This document shows, in pieces, positions 1 through 12,377 of a DNA stretch of 64,000 nucleotides (its first letter is position 1; the number at the start of each line of letters is the position of its first letter). The notes beneath the pieces were generated by a model. The model was not told the origin of the DNA. It worked only from the letters and a program-made list of their open reading frames with translations, and searched no databases. Origin of the DNA: Kalaharituber pfeilii (taxonomy: Eukaryota > Ascomycota > Pezizomycetes > Pezizales > Pezizaceae); assembly GCA_015179045.1 (NCBI GenBank), contig WHUZ01000039.1, positions 124,001 through 188,000 of the forward strand. The letters are read 5' to 3'. The position numbers and the translations under genes are program-made.

Positions 1-1052
1 TCAATTCCATATAGCTTTGAATTCGATATTGATGAACTCTATACAGAATTGCATAGTTTATATGCCTTACGGTACAGTAGTTCACTACCTTCCTGGATAT
101 TCAAGCAATACAGACATATTTACTACAGAGCTGTGCAAATTTTGTACTCAGTAATTTAACAACTATAATAGTATTTGTATTCTTAATATCTAGCACTTTT
201 CCTTCTTCAATGATTGCGAGTACGAAAGAATCATAGCTTGTCATAAAGCTTAGCATTTATTTATATAGGACCCCATACAAAATGTTTATCGCTCGTAAAT
301 AGACCGAATTGTCGAGTAGACCAGTCGTCTCACTCCCCAAATAAAACTTTTTTGCACTTATAGATGAAAAGTTTTCTACACTGATTATTGAGTGTTACAG
401 TATCACTGATTTCTACTTTTTTTCTTTTCTGAAGTCACATAACTCTACATACAAGTTGCATGCCCGTAGTCATAGTGACAATAACTCTCTAACAGTCAAT
501 AATTGCCATTTTCTGTTCTGCTACTCATGTATCTATTGGTTCCAAACACATTCACACTGTGTGGGATGATATAGTTCTGTCCTCTCCCAAAAAGAAATAT
601 TACCTGAAAAGTTAATATCATCTAAATAGTATATATTGCCAGTAGACTTAGGCCGTTATGGAGCTTCGGAGGTAGGTGCATTGTAGCAATTTACCGATTT
701 AAGAAATATCTCACCTGGCTGGTTAGGAAATGGCTTTCTAAAACTCTAATTACATCAGCCTCATTAGTAATAACTATTCCCAAGTGTTAAGGGTAACATG
801 TGTCGCTGGTCCTGAGGCGGTAGTGCGAAGACGTGGGAGAGACCTATCCCTGACCAGCAGGCCCCCATAGGCAGCATGTGAGTCCGCAGGGGATAGCGAT
901 CCGTACAGATACTCCTATATATCCCGACCGTACTATCGGCGGTCACCGGTAGTTCTACCTTTTGGTGCAACGGTTTGCGAAACGGTCGGTTGCAACCCGT
1001 AACACCAAGGCCCAGGTATATACTACTATACCGTCCAATTTAGCTTAATTGC
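1..1052. other. Intergenic, no gene recognised
   Basis: AT-rich sequence with many stops in all frames. I see no conserved protein, RNA gene or terminal repeat here. Confidence 0.5.
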
Positions 1053-1175
1053 GTGCAAACAGGTTGTGCAAACAGATTGTGCAAACAGATTGTGCAAACA
1101 GATTGTGCAAACAGATTGTGCAAACAGATTGTGCAAACAGATTGTGCAAACAGATTGTGCAAACAGATTGTGCAA
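1053..1175. repeat. 13-bp tandem repeat, about 9 units
   Basis: Direct repeats of the unit TTGTGCAAACAGA with almost no variation; the first units differ by one base. The 13-bp period makes a 13-residue periodic reading on both strands, which explains the small open frames here. There are no distinct spacers, so this is a minisatellite and not a CRISPR array. Confidence 0.9.
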
Positions 1176-3770
1176 TAGAAACATTACATATATATATGCC
1201 TTTTTTTAATGAGGAAAGTAACTGCGAATAAAAGTACTGATATGAGGGACATCTGTACACGGAGTGAATATCGCATCAACTTCAATACTCAAATCACAAC
1301 TAAAATAAATAGACAAACATAGTTTTGTATCAAATTATGATAAATTAGTGAATGAAAAAAAATATTTCGAAGCAATATCTACTTTTTATTTGATTTTTTG
1401 TAATAGTGATTTTAAAATTAAAGATAAGAAGTTTTATATGGGAACAGGTTAAAATATGTCCCACCTTTAGTAACTATTTAATATGGCATAGTACATGCTT
1501 CTCTAACCGGAAAGAGAAAGTAGCTAATTCAAAATATGTAGAGTACATCCCCTATGCATACTCCTTTTACCACTTCGTCTAATCTGGTACTTGTCTATCA
1601 TCTGTGAATGAAACTGCTTCATAACTTTTCACTATATGCTCAAACAATGATAATTTAATAGATGCAGAAGAAACAGAATATAATGCTAAAGGAAGAGTAT
1701 CTCGTGCAACCGATTTGAGCGGCCGATATGTGTGACCGATGCAACAGGTATACAAGTATATAAAGAGCATTATAGAGTAGAGGTTCAACTAGCATAGAGA
1801 GAGCAGCGAATACCAGTAGTGGGAGTGGTAGGGTGGTGGGAGCAAGTGAAAGAAAACCAAATCGCTGCGACAGTTTGTAAGAAGGGCATGGAACTACATA
1901 ACTAGTGCTTGTCATCGAAGCTTAGTCATCGAACCAAATGCATGTCCGCCCCACTCCGCGTACAGATATCTCCAACCATACTACATATTGAGGACCAGGT
2001 TAGTGTATGTGGACGTGTTCCTGCTATGTACACTAGCTTGCTCCCATGCAGGCGCGCTCATCATGGCAGGCCGCACTGTTGTTAACACCCTTGTGTCAGA
2101 GTACCCAGAACCACAAGTACCATTCGGTTTCGAAATATGTACAATAAATGAATACCTGTTTGTGTGGCAGGACACTTTGGTCACATGCATTAGCCATGCT
2201 AACCCTCCATCTCACAATACCCATCGCTCATAACGTTCCGATTTCGACACTTGATACAACGCTATTCCCAAGTATTCACCACCCGAGCCAGCCAGTTACG
2301 CGTGCAGGTCCCGGCGCCTCCCAATACCCAGAAGGTCATTCTTAAATTTCGGAATGAGAAGCTAGAACCCTTATCTGCTGTACACATGCCAAATTGTCCA
2401 ATTTAGCAAAAGCAATCAAGTACTTCTAAGCGGCACTTTTGCCATTTCCGGTGTGAGCAAGGCCATCTGCTGCGACATCATTCCTGCATAAATGCCCTGA
2501 AGCCCAGCTGAGAATGCATACTTCATTCCATCAATCAAGCTCCGCGGAATTGATGATTCATTTCATGAATGTTGAGATAACATCCCGTAGATATGGACTA
2601 GTAAAACCCCCATGCACGTTGACGTCACCTGAAGCCTCCCTCAACACTTCCCTCAAAGTTACGCACCGCTCGTCCTGCTCCTTGATAACATATCATCATC
2701 CATTTGCTTATGCAGGTCCCGCTATCCTGGAAGCTGATCATCATCCGAAGGCACAAGGAAAAAAAGGCTCTAAAATTGTTGTTATACGCTGTTGACAAGG
2801 AGATATCAGTATCATGGAACTGAAAAGTGCAACATGAAGGTTATTGATTTCTGGGTACCTGATAGTGGGGCTCTCGGACTCTACTTATCATGGGACAACA
2901 TCATGATACCATCAAAGATGCAGTTACATAGTAACGATATAAAACGCAGTACATATCGCTATCACAACAAAATTCTCCATAACCTCAGCATGGCACAGAG
3001 GGGTAATAGGTGGATATCGCATAAGTGCAAACTGCGTTGTTAAAAATAATTCTAACAAAGCCAGCTATCCGAGAAAGCTTCGGTCGCCATTATATATTAT
3101 AAAGACTGGTAAACAAGTGTAATTATAGCAGTACTTTTCATGATCTTGGAGAACAGCAACAAACCCAACCGAAGTATATTGCATTATAATAATTTGTATA
3201 TTGTATGGAGCTCGGTGGTAACAATTATGCGTACTATCCTTATCGCTCAGAAATTCTAAGGGAGGATGTTGCACAACAAGGAAGAAGCTCACACTGCCAA
3301 CACATTATGACCGGTACCAATTTGTAAGAGCAATTCAAACGAGGAATATAACAAAGGAGAAAACAACTATAATCAAAAAAATGAAATGAAATGAAATGAA
3401 ATAAAAAAAAATAAAAAATAAAAAATAAAAATAACAAAAAAGCAAAACAAATATAAAACTAGATGAAAATACAGCCAGCCTGAGGTTCAACCGAACAAAA
3501 GCAAACAATACTTGTACATGATAGAAGAAATCAAGTAACCATCCACGGACAATAGCCAGCTCTAGTACCCCTTTGTTATTCTTAATAGAGGACATAACCA
3601 AGATGAAGCTGGAGAATTCGTGAAAGCCGCCCACTTGTATAACCACTCCTGGGCTCACGCGTGTGATGAGAAATCCGTGCCCAATGTTCTATGCGGAATT
3701 GCACTCCCGTTAGTGCGGACCCTTTCCAGCTTATTCTCGCCTTATTCTAACTTAGCTCCATCCGGCTCCA
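1176..3770. other. Intergenic, no gene recognised
   Basis: Only short open frames without recognisable domains. The only structure I see is an AAATG-type pentamer microsatellite near 3380-3402, followed by A-rich AATAAA-like runs to about 3440. Confidence 0.45.
3380..3402. repeat. (AAATG)n microsatellite
   Basis: Four to five units of a pentamer, followed by A-rich low-complexity sequence to about 3440. Confidence 0.85.
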
Positions 3771-4619
3771 TCACCAATCCGAATCCCACCCACTATCACT
3801 ATCCTCTTCATCCTCCTCCTCTGCATTTTCCTCCGACGTCGCACTGCCCCTATCCCCAGACTCGCTCTCCCCTGGACTCCACTTCCCATCGGCTAAGCAC
3901 CCTGCATACCCTCTCCTTCCTCCCACCATCTGAGTCATCTCCCACCCCAGCGGCGATATCACTTGCGGAATTTCCGGCCTCCTCCCAATCGCGCCTACCA
4001 CTCCCAATACCCCTACAGCAAATTCTGGTACCCTCTCCACAATCTCTACCCACTCCTTTGCGTTTCTGAGGTCCGCCAACGTCCAAGCTCCGTATTCAGC
4101 CAGGAACCCACGAAGGGGCTCCGTCTTCCCCATGGACCGCGGGGGCAGATTCTCATACGCATAGATCACTGTTCCAAACACCAGTGGCAAATGCTGCGGC
4201 GCAATCCCGTTCCGGAAACATTTTGGTGACCCAGGCACGGGAAGCTGTGTGATAAGTCTCGTCATCAAAATCGTCGATATTGTACACAAACAATGTGTTA
4301 ACAGCCCCGCTACATTAAACCTATCCGCAAACACGTACAGTTTCGCCCACGGCAGCGGATTCGGGGCTAAGCCTCCCTTCTCAACTAAGCCAGGGAGTGT
4401 TGAAGGTATTGCTGATTCTGTTGTGAGGTTGTTGATCCACTGAAGAAAAAGGGTGAGAGTCTCTGGCTCGACGTCGTCGAGTAGCATTCGGTTGGAGGAC
4501 CCTTCAAGCATGGGGCTGTAAATATGTTGGCGGAATTCAGGGGAGAGAGAGGCGAGGAGGGATTTGGAAATAGTGTAGGGGGTGCGGTGGGGATCGGATG
4601 TGAGGATAATTTCGAACAT
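3771..4619 (-). CDS. BTB/POZ domain protein
   Basis: Single open frame of 282 codons. The N-terminal ~115 residues read as a fungal BTB/POZ fold: FEIILTSDPHRTPYTISKSL at the start, then the core LLDDVEPETLTLFLQWI and the downstream helix AKLYVFADRFNVAGLLTHC, which is typical of single-domain fungal BTB proteins. The middle (about 115-225) is helical and unassigned. The C-terminal ~40 residues are very acidic (EEDEEDSDSGWDSDW). Fungal BTB proteins of this type are thought to mediate protein-protein contacts, sometimes as Cullin-3 adaptors; no partner can be inferred here. The start is the first ATG, about 60 bp downstream of a TATA-like box. There is no intron and no close neighbour, so it is probably a stand-alone gene. 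Confidence 0.85.
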   Translation of the reverse strand: MFEIILTSDPHRTPYTISKSLLASLSPEFRQHIYSPMLEGSSNRMLLDDVEPETLTLFLQWINNLTTESAIPSTLPGLVEKGGLAPNPLPWAKLYVFADRFNVAGLLTHCLCTISTILMTRLITQLPVPGSPKCFRNGIAPQHLPLVFGTVIYAYENLPPRSMGKTEPLRGFLAEYGAWTLADLRNAKEWVEIVERVPEFAVGVLGVVGAIGRRPEIPQVISPLGWEMTQMVGGRRGYAGCLADGKWSPGESESGDRGSATSEENAEEEDEEDSDSGWDSDW

Positions 4620-4679
4620 CGTGAGGTTGATGCAATATTAATGCAGGGTTAATGATAGAGTTGTTTGCAGTAGAGAAGA

Positions 4680-4693
4680 TACTATATAGTATA
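4680..4693 (-). promoter_or_regulatory. TATA-like element upstream of the BTB gene
   Basis: The near-palindrome TACTATATAGTATA lies about 60-75 bp upstream of the BTB start codon, followed by a pyrimidine-rich stretch in the gene's sense direction. This fits a core promoter, but it rests on position and composition only. Confidence 0.35.
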
Positions 4694-7216
4694 CCGTGAT
4701 CTCTATTCTTCTCTTTGTGATTGGGAGCGTTCAACGAAGTTCTAATTTCGAAACCAGGGTAATCCGAGATGCCTTTTAATATCGATCTATATCCCCCTAT
4801 GATTTGTACGCCCGCAATCTCCCCTTTACCTGATAAGCGTTTAACCCCACTCTAATTTTGGAGACTTCGTCCGTGCAAGTTGAACGGCAATTGAAAATTG
4901 ACTCCAAACTGGATGCCTTGTAGAGCTCCCTCTATACTTCTCTTAAACACAAAAATTCCTTCCAAGCTCTTCAGTATGATTTATCAACCAACGTTGTGCA
5001 AGGGCCCTGAACAAATCTCCCAAGCTCAGTAATACCGGAAAAAATCAAGATTTGTACCAAGCTCAAGATCCCAACAAGATTACTGAATGTTCTGAACGAG
5101 CAAAACCGCTAAGTCCCACCCTGAGAAATATTTCCACGTTGCAATAAAGCACCGCAGGCCTCGTGATATCGCTAGCGCTCCCAAAATTTAAGTTCCAGAG
5201 CCCGAAACCTGCTTCTAACAAAATAATGAATGCGCGTCTTCGGATAGCGTGTGATGTACTGCGGGCTTGACGTCTCCAAGGAAGCTGGAACCAAACAAAC
5301 AAGACTGTCAAACGACAAACGAACCAATCAGCTCTCGTGTGAGGATCTAGATCGGGACAGGTCAAATGCCAAGTAGTGTCACAACAACGTCAATTTAAGC
5401 TGGAGGTCTCCAGAAACCAGGTTGCCAGTGCCAATATTGGTGCTATTCTTGTCGCAGCGAAGTTCAAGTTCGAGGGAGGGAACTAGGGGGGCCGACAGTG
5501 TAACGATGGGGGGGTTGACGTCGATGAGTCGTGCAAAATAACGCGACGAACGAGATATCGTAGAGTGGAAAGAAAGGAATAAAATAAGGCTGGATGAGGT
5601 ATTGTCGAAAAGTCGACTAGCACGCATGATATATTCCCTATCTTCACTTGGGGGCTTGAATTAGGGGCAGCCGACGATTTCTGGAAGACCACCCGCATCT
5701 GGATGTCTGGGTGTGAGACATGCATCAGCGACCAGATGACAACCCGGGGTGGTCATGGATGGCAACCCCAGGCCTTGTGTGATTATGCGCTACGACCCTC
5801 ACCGGGATGGAAGCTCGGTGCATTGAGGGTGAGCTCCCTGGCATGCGTATGTGGTTCTTCCAACTCGAATTCTATTGGTAGGACATTTGGCACTTTGGCT
5901 TCAATGACATAACTCTGGGGTTTTGCAAGATTCCAGGGAAGACCCTAACTGAACAAGATCACTAAAACTTGCTAGCTTATCGATCACGGTACGGCCCTGC
6001 ATGTGCGCTAGCCAGCACTCCACTATGAATTTCTACCCGTACAAATGCGCGCCATTACATTCCGGTACTCCGTTTTTAGTATCTCAACCCGGAAGGTTGT
6101 CTTGCCAATACTCCTTTTGACAGGTGTCTACCTGTATCTGGCATCATGGAGAGATAACATCAACCTAGCGGTTGGGGAAATCCAAGCCTTCGTCGCTGTA
6201 GCGCCCGGACCGTATTCTCTACTCGATCATTTTGTGATTTGAAGTCAAGCAGAATACATTTACTGTTGTAATACATTACCACCAAGTACTCCACATGCTT
6301 TGAGTTGCAGCGGCAACAGGACAGAGCTCAAACCTGACCTCTACCCATACACACCCTATACCAAATGTGTTGAAATTTAGTGTATCATTCTTCATGATTT
6401 AAAACCAGCCTCAAAATAATCTCAGTTGGCGGCTAATTCTGCGGAAGAATTTCTTCACAGTCTCGCTCCCGCTCCTTATCTTATTATCAAAAGATGACTT
6501 GTGACCTTTATCACTACTTCTATACCAATCGCACTTATCTCCTAGCCTTGCTAAATCAACTCATTCAAAGTATCACTTTATTTTGTTACGTCGGATGATT
6601 CCGGGTGGTGAGAACTACTTCCTTCGGGGATCGGACGCATCAGCATAAATCAGCATAATGATTCTTCATTCTTGTTCCTCTGGGCTCCACCTTTGGTTAA
6701 CATTCTCAAAACATCGTGTATGGACGAAAATTGTGCCTCAAGCTTGTAATGGGTCACAGGTGTCCACGCGACACCCTACCAGTGCCCTCGTGGCATCCGT
6801 CCTAAGTCGGCGCCTTATATCGTACCAGTCCTAATCTAGTTCAATCCCCTCCGGCGCTAGTGGGGAGCACGTGAGACTCTTGTGTTGGGTTGTGACCAGG
6901 CTAGTGCGCAGAGAGCTCTTCCCAATTCAACGAGGTATGTAGCACAGGAGGAGCAATTACTAGTGGTTGTCACTGAATGAGAATGGTACCACACTTTACG
7001 ACACTTAATTGAGGCGCTTTTAGTGCCTTGGCCCTTCCTTCATTGGCCCATTGGATGGTGGTGCAACTTACCAGCATAAGTTCTTTTACCTCAAAATCAA
7101 CTGGTAAATGGCTGTTTTGGTAAGTAGAGCTCAGTTAGTAACCTACTTTGCCGCATACACCCACAACATTTCGCACCATATGCAGCATCCGTCAGGGCGG
7201 CACGCGAGTAATGATG

Positions 7217-7249
<33 letters not shown>

Positions 7250-7637
7250 TGCAGCATCCGCGATAGACATCTCCATTCGCATCAACCTTTAGCACGCATT
7301 CTACAACTACAAATAATGCACACATATCCTATTCATATTTATGTCTTTATTACACATCAATTTACCCTGGAATATTGTATTGATATAAGAAGTGTATCTT
7401 TGGCTATTTCCTCTAAATCTGAGTTGGAGTCTGCATCTGAATCAAGAACCATGAGCATTTTACATTGCTCCTGAACTCTTGCTGTATTACAGCTGTTTGA
7501 CTTAGATGGGGCATATCGCATGTAAGTTAGTATGCGTATATTGCGATGATGTGTGGGGCGTTTAGTAGTGGTAATTCATATTTTACTTGCTAATAAATTT
7601 TGCAGGGCTGAAAGAGGTACCTCACAGTTCCTGCCTA
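4694..7637. other. Intergenic, no gene recognised
   Basis: Short open frames only, none with recognisable domains. Contains an AAT microsatellite at 7211-7243. Confidence 0.45.
7211..7243. repeat. (AAT)n microsatellite
   Basis: Runs of GAT then AAT triplets ending in an A tract; it produces spurious Ile-rich and Tyr-rich open frames. Confidence 0.9.
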
Positions 7638-7707
7638 CAGTCTAACCTTGCTATACTGGATAAAAAGTGCCGGATTTTTACTCGTCCGGTATAGCAACGT
7701 TAGACTG
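7638..7707. mobile_element. 70-bp TA-flanked MITE (pogo/Tc1-type ends)
   Basis: Begins CAGTCTAACCTTGCTATACT and ends with the near-perfect reverse complement, each end next to a TA (7636-7637 and 7708-7709). The element is almost only its two terminal inverted repeats with a short spacer reading AAAAAGTGCCGGATTTTTAC. The same ends flank the larger element at 27532-28310, so this is a minimal internally deleted family member. Confidence 0.85.
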
Positions 7708-8074
7708 TAGTTTGGTTGGCGTATTTTCTCTGATAACTTCTAGTAACCATTCTCAATTATTCAGTGACAACCACACATTTTGTAGACAAGTACTGTAAGA
7801 CTTGCATTAGATTACTTTGAATTACTCTGACCACTTAGGTAACGCGAGTCAAAGCCGGTAGCCGGGGATCCAATGTGGGTACTAGTACTCTACAATGAGC
7901 GTTACATGGAAGTATCATGTAGCATAGTCGAGTTACTGGTAATCTATGAAACAGCTCTGCCAAGTGTTATGGTGACAGTAACACGTGTAAAATACCGTGC
8001 ATTTGAAGTGACACCTGTCCTATAAAGGAACTTGGCTAAGTGGAACTTAGCTGTAGACTACGTGTGTTTGGATT

Positions 8075-8126
8075 CCACGTGCTACAAGCGGGGTTATGTG
8101 AAAAAAAAAAAAAAAAAAAAAATAAA
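8075..8126 (+). mobile_element. LINE family A 3'-tail micro-insertion
   Basis: About 26 bp of the family A 3' end (GTGCTACAAGCGGGGTTATG) plus a poly-A tail. It is bounded by a 13-bp target duplication, GTGTGYTTGGATT, at 8062-8074 and 8127-8139 with one mismatch. No coding sequence remains. Confidence 0.85.
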
Positions 8127-8212
8127 GTGTGCTTGGATTAAGGCCAGGAGATAAGCTCTGATTACTTTGCACCACAACTGATTTACAGTATTTACAGTCG
8201 GATGGTTCAGCG

Positions 8213-8280
8213 TTTTTTTTTTTTTTTTTTTTTTTTTAATACCACGTAACCCCGCTTGCAGCTGTTCGCCATGGCAGGGC
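8213..8280 (-). mobile_element. LINE family A 3'-tail micro-insertion
   Basis: Reverse-oriented copy: poly-T, then the complement of the family A end, starting at the recurrent CCTGCCATGG point. Target duplication ATGGTTCARCG at 8202-8212 and 8281-8291. Confidence 0.85.
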
Positions 8281-8291
8281 ATGGTTCAACG

Positions 8292-11200
8292 GTTCAATGG
8301 GATAGTTAAATCTAAGTTGGCAAAATCTGTCCAGAATTCAAGCAAAAGGCTGTTGAGGCCAAGGCGCGCATTGGTAATTTTGTATGTAAATTTAGTATGT
8401 CCCATTGAACCGTCTGTCCCTGTTGAGCTTTGGGTAGAAAGAGATGATTGTTATTACTTCGTAGAGAGAGTAGCCAAAGTAATACACCTATATACATAGA
8501 GCATGAGGTTGCTCTCGGGCCCTTACCACCCTTTATCACGGACCTCTCTGATATCCGACACCTCCGACACTCCGACATTACTGTAGATCTCTAACAGTCC
8601 CAATGAACCGTCCGATAGTAGACAATAGTGTATGCCACCCTCTCACTATGCAATAGGGAGAAATACTAGAGATCAAGCCCTTGTAGCCAGAATACTACGA
8701 CCAAGAAAAAAAAAATTTCAAGTTCACTCCAATACATATACTGTACAAACTTCCAGGTAAATATATCCAAATTTTAAGGTGAAAGTAATCAGCTGAACAT
8801 GTATTAACAGGTGACTACATCAATAGACAATCGTACTAGAATAACACTTCCAAGAAAAAGGTCAGTTGCACTCAACATACCTCCCAAAGCTGCTCAGCTC
8901 TGAGCCTGTTACCACTAATACTTAGTATACCAGCGATTCACCTTCGGTACTGCTGCAATCCATCGTGGTATACTCTTATAGAGTGCCTTGAAAAAGTTTG
9001 GGGGATCTGATTCCTGCAATCATTCAATGCTTCTGCCAGTGCCGGTTTGATAAGGTCTGTCTTGCATCAAATGAATGTTCGGATAATGCTTAAATTTAGC
9101 TTGGATAAGACAATAATTCTACCTACTTTTCAATATCTGAAAGCTCTTTCCCCTTTTCTGTATGACTAGAGAGTGAGACTGTGAGAGTGCCGAGAGTAAA
9201 GCTACAAGCTAAGCCATCTTAATATCAAACATTATATTCAAGAAGTATTAGAATAATAACTCAATTAATGAACTATACCAAGTACATATCTAGAGCTCCG
9301 TATATACTGTATTAAGAGTATACACTTGTCCAGTATCACATGAAATAAGTATTGTACACAGGGAGACTAAATATTATTTATTATAATCAACAGATACAAG
9401 ATACTCCCTTTGTAAGCATACCCGGTATAAGAATATATATATTTAGTATAAGTATATAAGGTCCGGTCTCTCATACAAAATGATACTTCGTTGCTAGCAT
9501 TATTCTTGATATTGCTGCTTAGTAATGTACATATTATTGTCACGAGAGACATGCTATTCCTATTTTGATGCCCTTATCGAGAAGAGAAGTATGTGTGCAC
9601 CCTGCCACCCCACTATAACCGCAACCTCACCTCCTGATTGCGAAAATCAACGTTCTCGCACCATAACATCAAGGGTCGGAATTTAACATATTCAGTGCGC
9701 TAAATCCGACGCTTCTCTCGGATTTTGAATCAGATCAAAACTGACGAAGTTACTTACTATTTTTAACATAGACTCCTCCCTATATTCTCCCGATAATAAG
9801 GAATTTCCCTTGTACTTTAGTGGTATATAAGGTGTACTAAGGAAAATGTTGAGTGGGTAGTCTTTTGATACGAGTATGCGGAATCTAAATCCGCTCCCCT
9901 GCTCTTTACATGTCCCCGTATCTCTCTTTTCACCCGCGTCCGCCCTTCGCCCCTCTCTCCTTTATCTATGTACCACTCACATCACACATGCTCTTATCCA
10001 CTTCTCTTATGTCTTAGATTCTTATATACGCTCTCTGGAAGATACCCTTACACCGAGATATATGTGTGCATGCGCGACCATGGCACAAGGGGAAGGAGGC
10101 TTGGCAGGTAGTCGGTCACGTGATACACACCTTGCTGTCATGGGACTTCGGAATGGAAGGAAGGAGGGACTGGGAGTTCCCGCTCATGTACTTGAAGAGA
10201 TCTCCCTAGGAGAATCTGAAGAACCGCTTCTCGAAAGATCCCTATACACTCCTTACCACTTTTGTACCTACCCTCATATGTGTTCTAGTATCTCTCAATT
10301 TAAGAGCATATTTGTTGCAAGAATATTACCCCGCTGCCCGAGGGTATGCTTATAACGGGAGTATACTGTAATCGCCCTGTGTCACGATCACAAGATGTTG
10401 CTATTGTAGTTGGACTTGCTATCACAGCCATCTTCGGAAACTATGCATATGGCCAGTGCAGATCATGACCGTACCTGACTCACAGTCCTGGATTTTACAT
10501 TGATGGCATCGTACTATTAATGACAGATTAACAGTAGGCGGTGCTACCACCCAGCAGAGTGGTCACGAAGTTAGCTATAGCCCGAATCATTCAGTTCTCC
10601 CTCAACCAGTAACAGGCTGCATAATTCCTTTTTAGTTATAGCATGGACTTGATGAAAATCGTAATATATACAAGTACTACGTATTGGGCCACGTTTGTTG
10701 TCTTGCTTAGGTCGCAGGCAATATCTACCCTGCTTCAAGAACTTCAAGAGCCAGTGGGTCAAAAGTTCCTGGCAAAACAGGATTTGGCTGTCGGCTGTAA
10801 AGGGAACGGAGAGCGCAATCCTTCGAGTGCTGTGTTAAGTTACATATCAAACGAAGGCCACAGACTTTTTGGTTCATTTGTAGGCCCACATTTTTGTCCC
10901 GCCGGGTCGCATAGCTGTCTTCATTGACGATAGATGTACTGTACATCTGGAATGTGTATAATACCCCAAGATAGAGATCTCCAATTCTTCCCTGGCATAA
11001 TTCTCGGCGACTCTAAACAGTGCCCCTCAACCATATAATTGGCAAGAACCCTTATCGTTCAAGCTAACGCTCACACATGGGCTTCTGTCTCCTTGATCAA
11101 TGCACATCGTTCTTACCACTTAGTCAAACATCTTGACTGCCTCGATAAATTGTCTGATCCTGGTCCAACTGGGATGGACTATGGCTGTGCTGTACTCAGT

Positions 11201-11310
11201 AAGCTACAGGATATTGCATAGTCAAACATGATAACACGTCTCTCCTGTATCAAACCCTATGAGGTTTCCACTCTACATCCACTTCCCTCTGCATGAAATG
11301 CCGTTGGTTA
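8292..11310. other. Intergenic, no gene recognised
   Basis: Several short open frames, the longest about 160 codons at 9876-10355 (plus). None has recognisable domains or convincing composition. No RNA gene or repeat seen. Confidence 0.4.
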
Positions 11311-11322
11311 TAGTTCACCGCC

Positions 11323-11420
11323 CAAGCCTGCCTCCGGGCTTTGAGGGTTTAGACCCAGGGGCCCTGCCATGACGAACAGCTACAAGCGGGGTCACGTGAA
11401 ATAAAAAAAAAAAAAAAAAA
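11323..11420 (+). mobile_element. LINE family A 3'-end insertion
   Basis: About 80 bp of family A 3' end (includes CCCTGCCATGACGAACAGCT and the GCGGGGTCACGTG segment) followed by an A tail. Perfect 12-bp target duplication TAGTTCACCGCC at 11311-11322 and 11421-11432. Slightly longer than the other micro-copies. Confidence 0.9.
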
Positions 11421-11587
11421 TAGTTCACCGCCGAGTCAGTAGTGTATGTAGTAGTATTCATTTGATCGCCTCCATGTTCATACCAAGTCTTCATGCGCGC
11501 CAGACCAGAATCACTGCCACGACCACAGTAATTAATAGTTAAATTACTATTGGCCGTCGATAGCTTACCGCTGTGATGACGGCTAGA

Positions 11588-11639
11588 CAGCATCCACTGT
11601 TTCGCACGGGTACCGGTATCTAGAGCTGGCGGAACGAAG
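11588..11639. repeat. 52-bp dispersed repeat, inverted partner at 60284-60336
   Basis: Contains GTACCGGTATCTAGAGCTGG and ends GGAACGAAG. The reverse complement occurs at 60284-60336 with only a few differences. Homology stops at GAAG, which is next to the insertion site of the Mutator-like element. Nature unknown. Confidence 0.75.
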
Positions 11640-11709
11640 CCACAACGGGACCTCTCCGGGCAGGCCAGACTGGCCTGCCCGGATGCAGGGGTATCGACAG
11701 GGGACTGTA

Positions 11710-11961
11710 TTTTTTTTTTTTTTTTTTTTTTTTATTTCATTAATCGCGTGCCGCCCTATGGGCTATGGCGATGTTTAAGTACATGGGAAAGAAGATAAAA
11801 GACAAAAGATAAAATAGTGAAAATAATAATAGTAATCTGTCTATTCCTCCCCGGCCCATTCCAATAGCTCCACCAGATTCATGTCTTTCTCCACCTGCCT
11901 TATACCTTCTGCGCCTTTCGTGTTCTTCCGGTTCCAGGCGATGCAGTCACTCCGTATGTGT
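11710..11961 (-). mobile_element. 5'-truncated LINE family B insertion
   Basis: On the minus strand the poly-A tail lies at 11710-11733, preceded by the family B 3' end with CGCCATAGCCCATAGGGCGG and about 150 bp more of 3' sequence. Exact 16-bp duplication TCGACAGGGGACTGTA at 11694-11709 and 11962-11977. The opposite arm of the host element at about 14330 is uninterrupted. Confidence 0.92.
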
Positions 11962-12007
11962 TCGACAGGGGACTGTAGACTAACCTGCCCAGTTGCAGAG
12001 GTATCTA

Positions 12008-12154
12008 CAGGGGACGGCACAGGTCCTCAGATCGCATGCCAGGCTTATGCATATGCGTGAGAGGCGAGGTATGTAGACATTCCTATTGGTTTTATAGACT
12101 ACATACATACACCTTGAGTGTAGTATGCGATCTGAAGACCTGTGCCGTCCCCTG
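12008..12154. mobile_element. 147-bp TA-flanked MITE
   Basis: Terminal inverted repeats CAGGGGACGGCACAGGTC extend about 30 bp (through ATCGCAT) and are flanked by TA (12006-12007, 12155-12156). The inverted arm of the host element at about 14294 keeps the uninterrupted single-TA site, so the insertion boundaries are directly confirmed. Confidence 0.92.
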
Positions 12155-12377
12155 TACTAGCCGAAAAAATAATATCCGGACAGGGGATAATTGCATGTTA
12201 TGCGCTATGCAGCATTTGGTGTAAACTAACATATGTTCGTAGTGGATAACCAATGAGACTAGTCCAATTTCGTAGATTGTCGAATTTTATTATGTCAGAT
12301 TCCGGACAGCTGACATAACGAATTTGGGCCTATCATACAGCTGCAGAATAAACACAAAACACAAGAACAAAGTAGTA

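Noticed and set aside
1053..1175. CRISPR-like array
   Set aside because: The units are immediately adjacent and identical; there are no unique spacers. It is a 13-bp minisatellite in a eukaryotic genome.
7143..7474. Ile-rich or Tyr-rich small proteins
   Set aside because: Translations of the AAT microsatellite only.
9876..10355. 159-codon open frame as a gene
   Set aside because: No recognisable domain, poor composition and no supporting signals; kept as intergenic.
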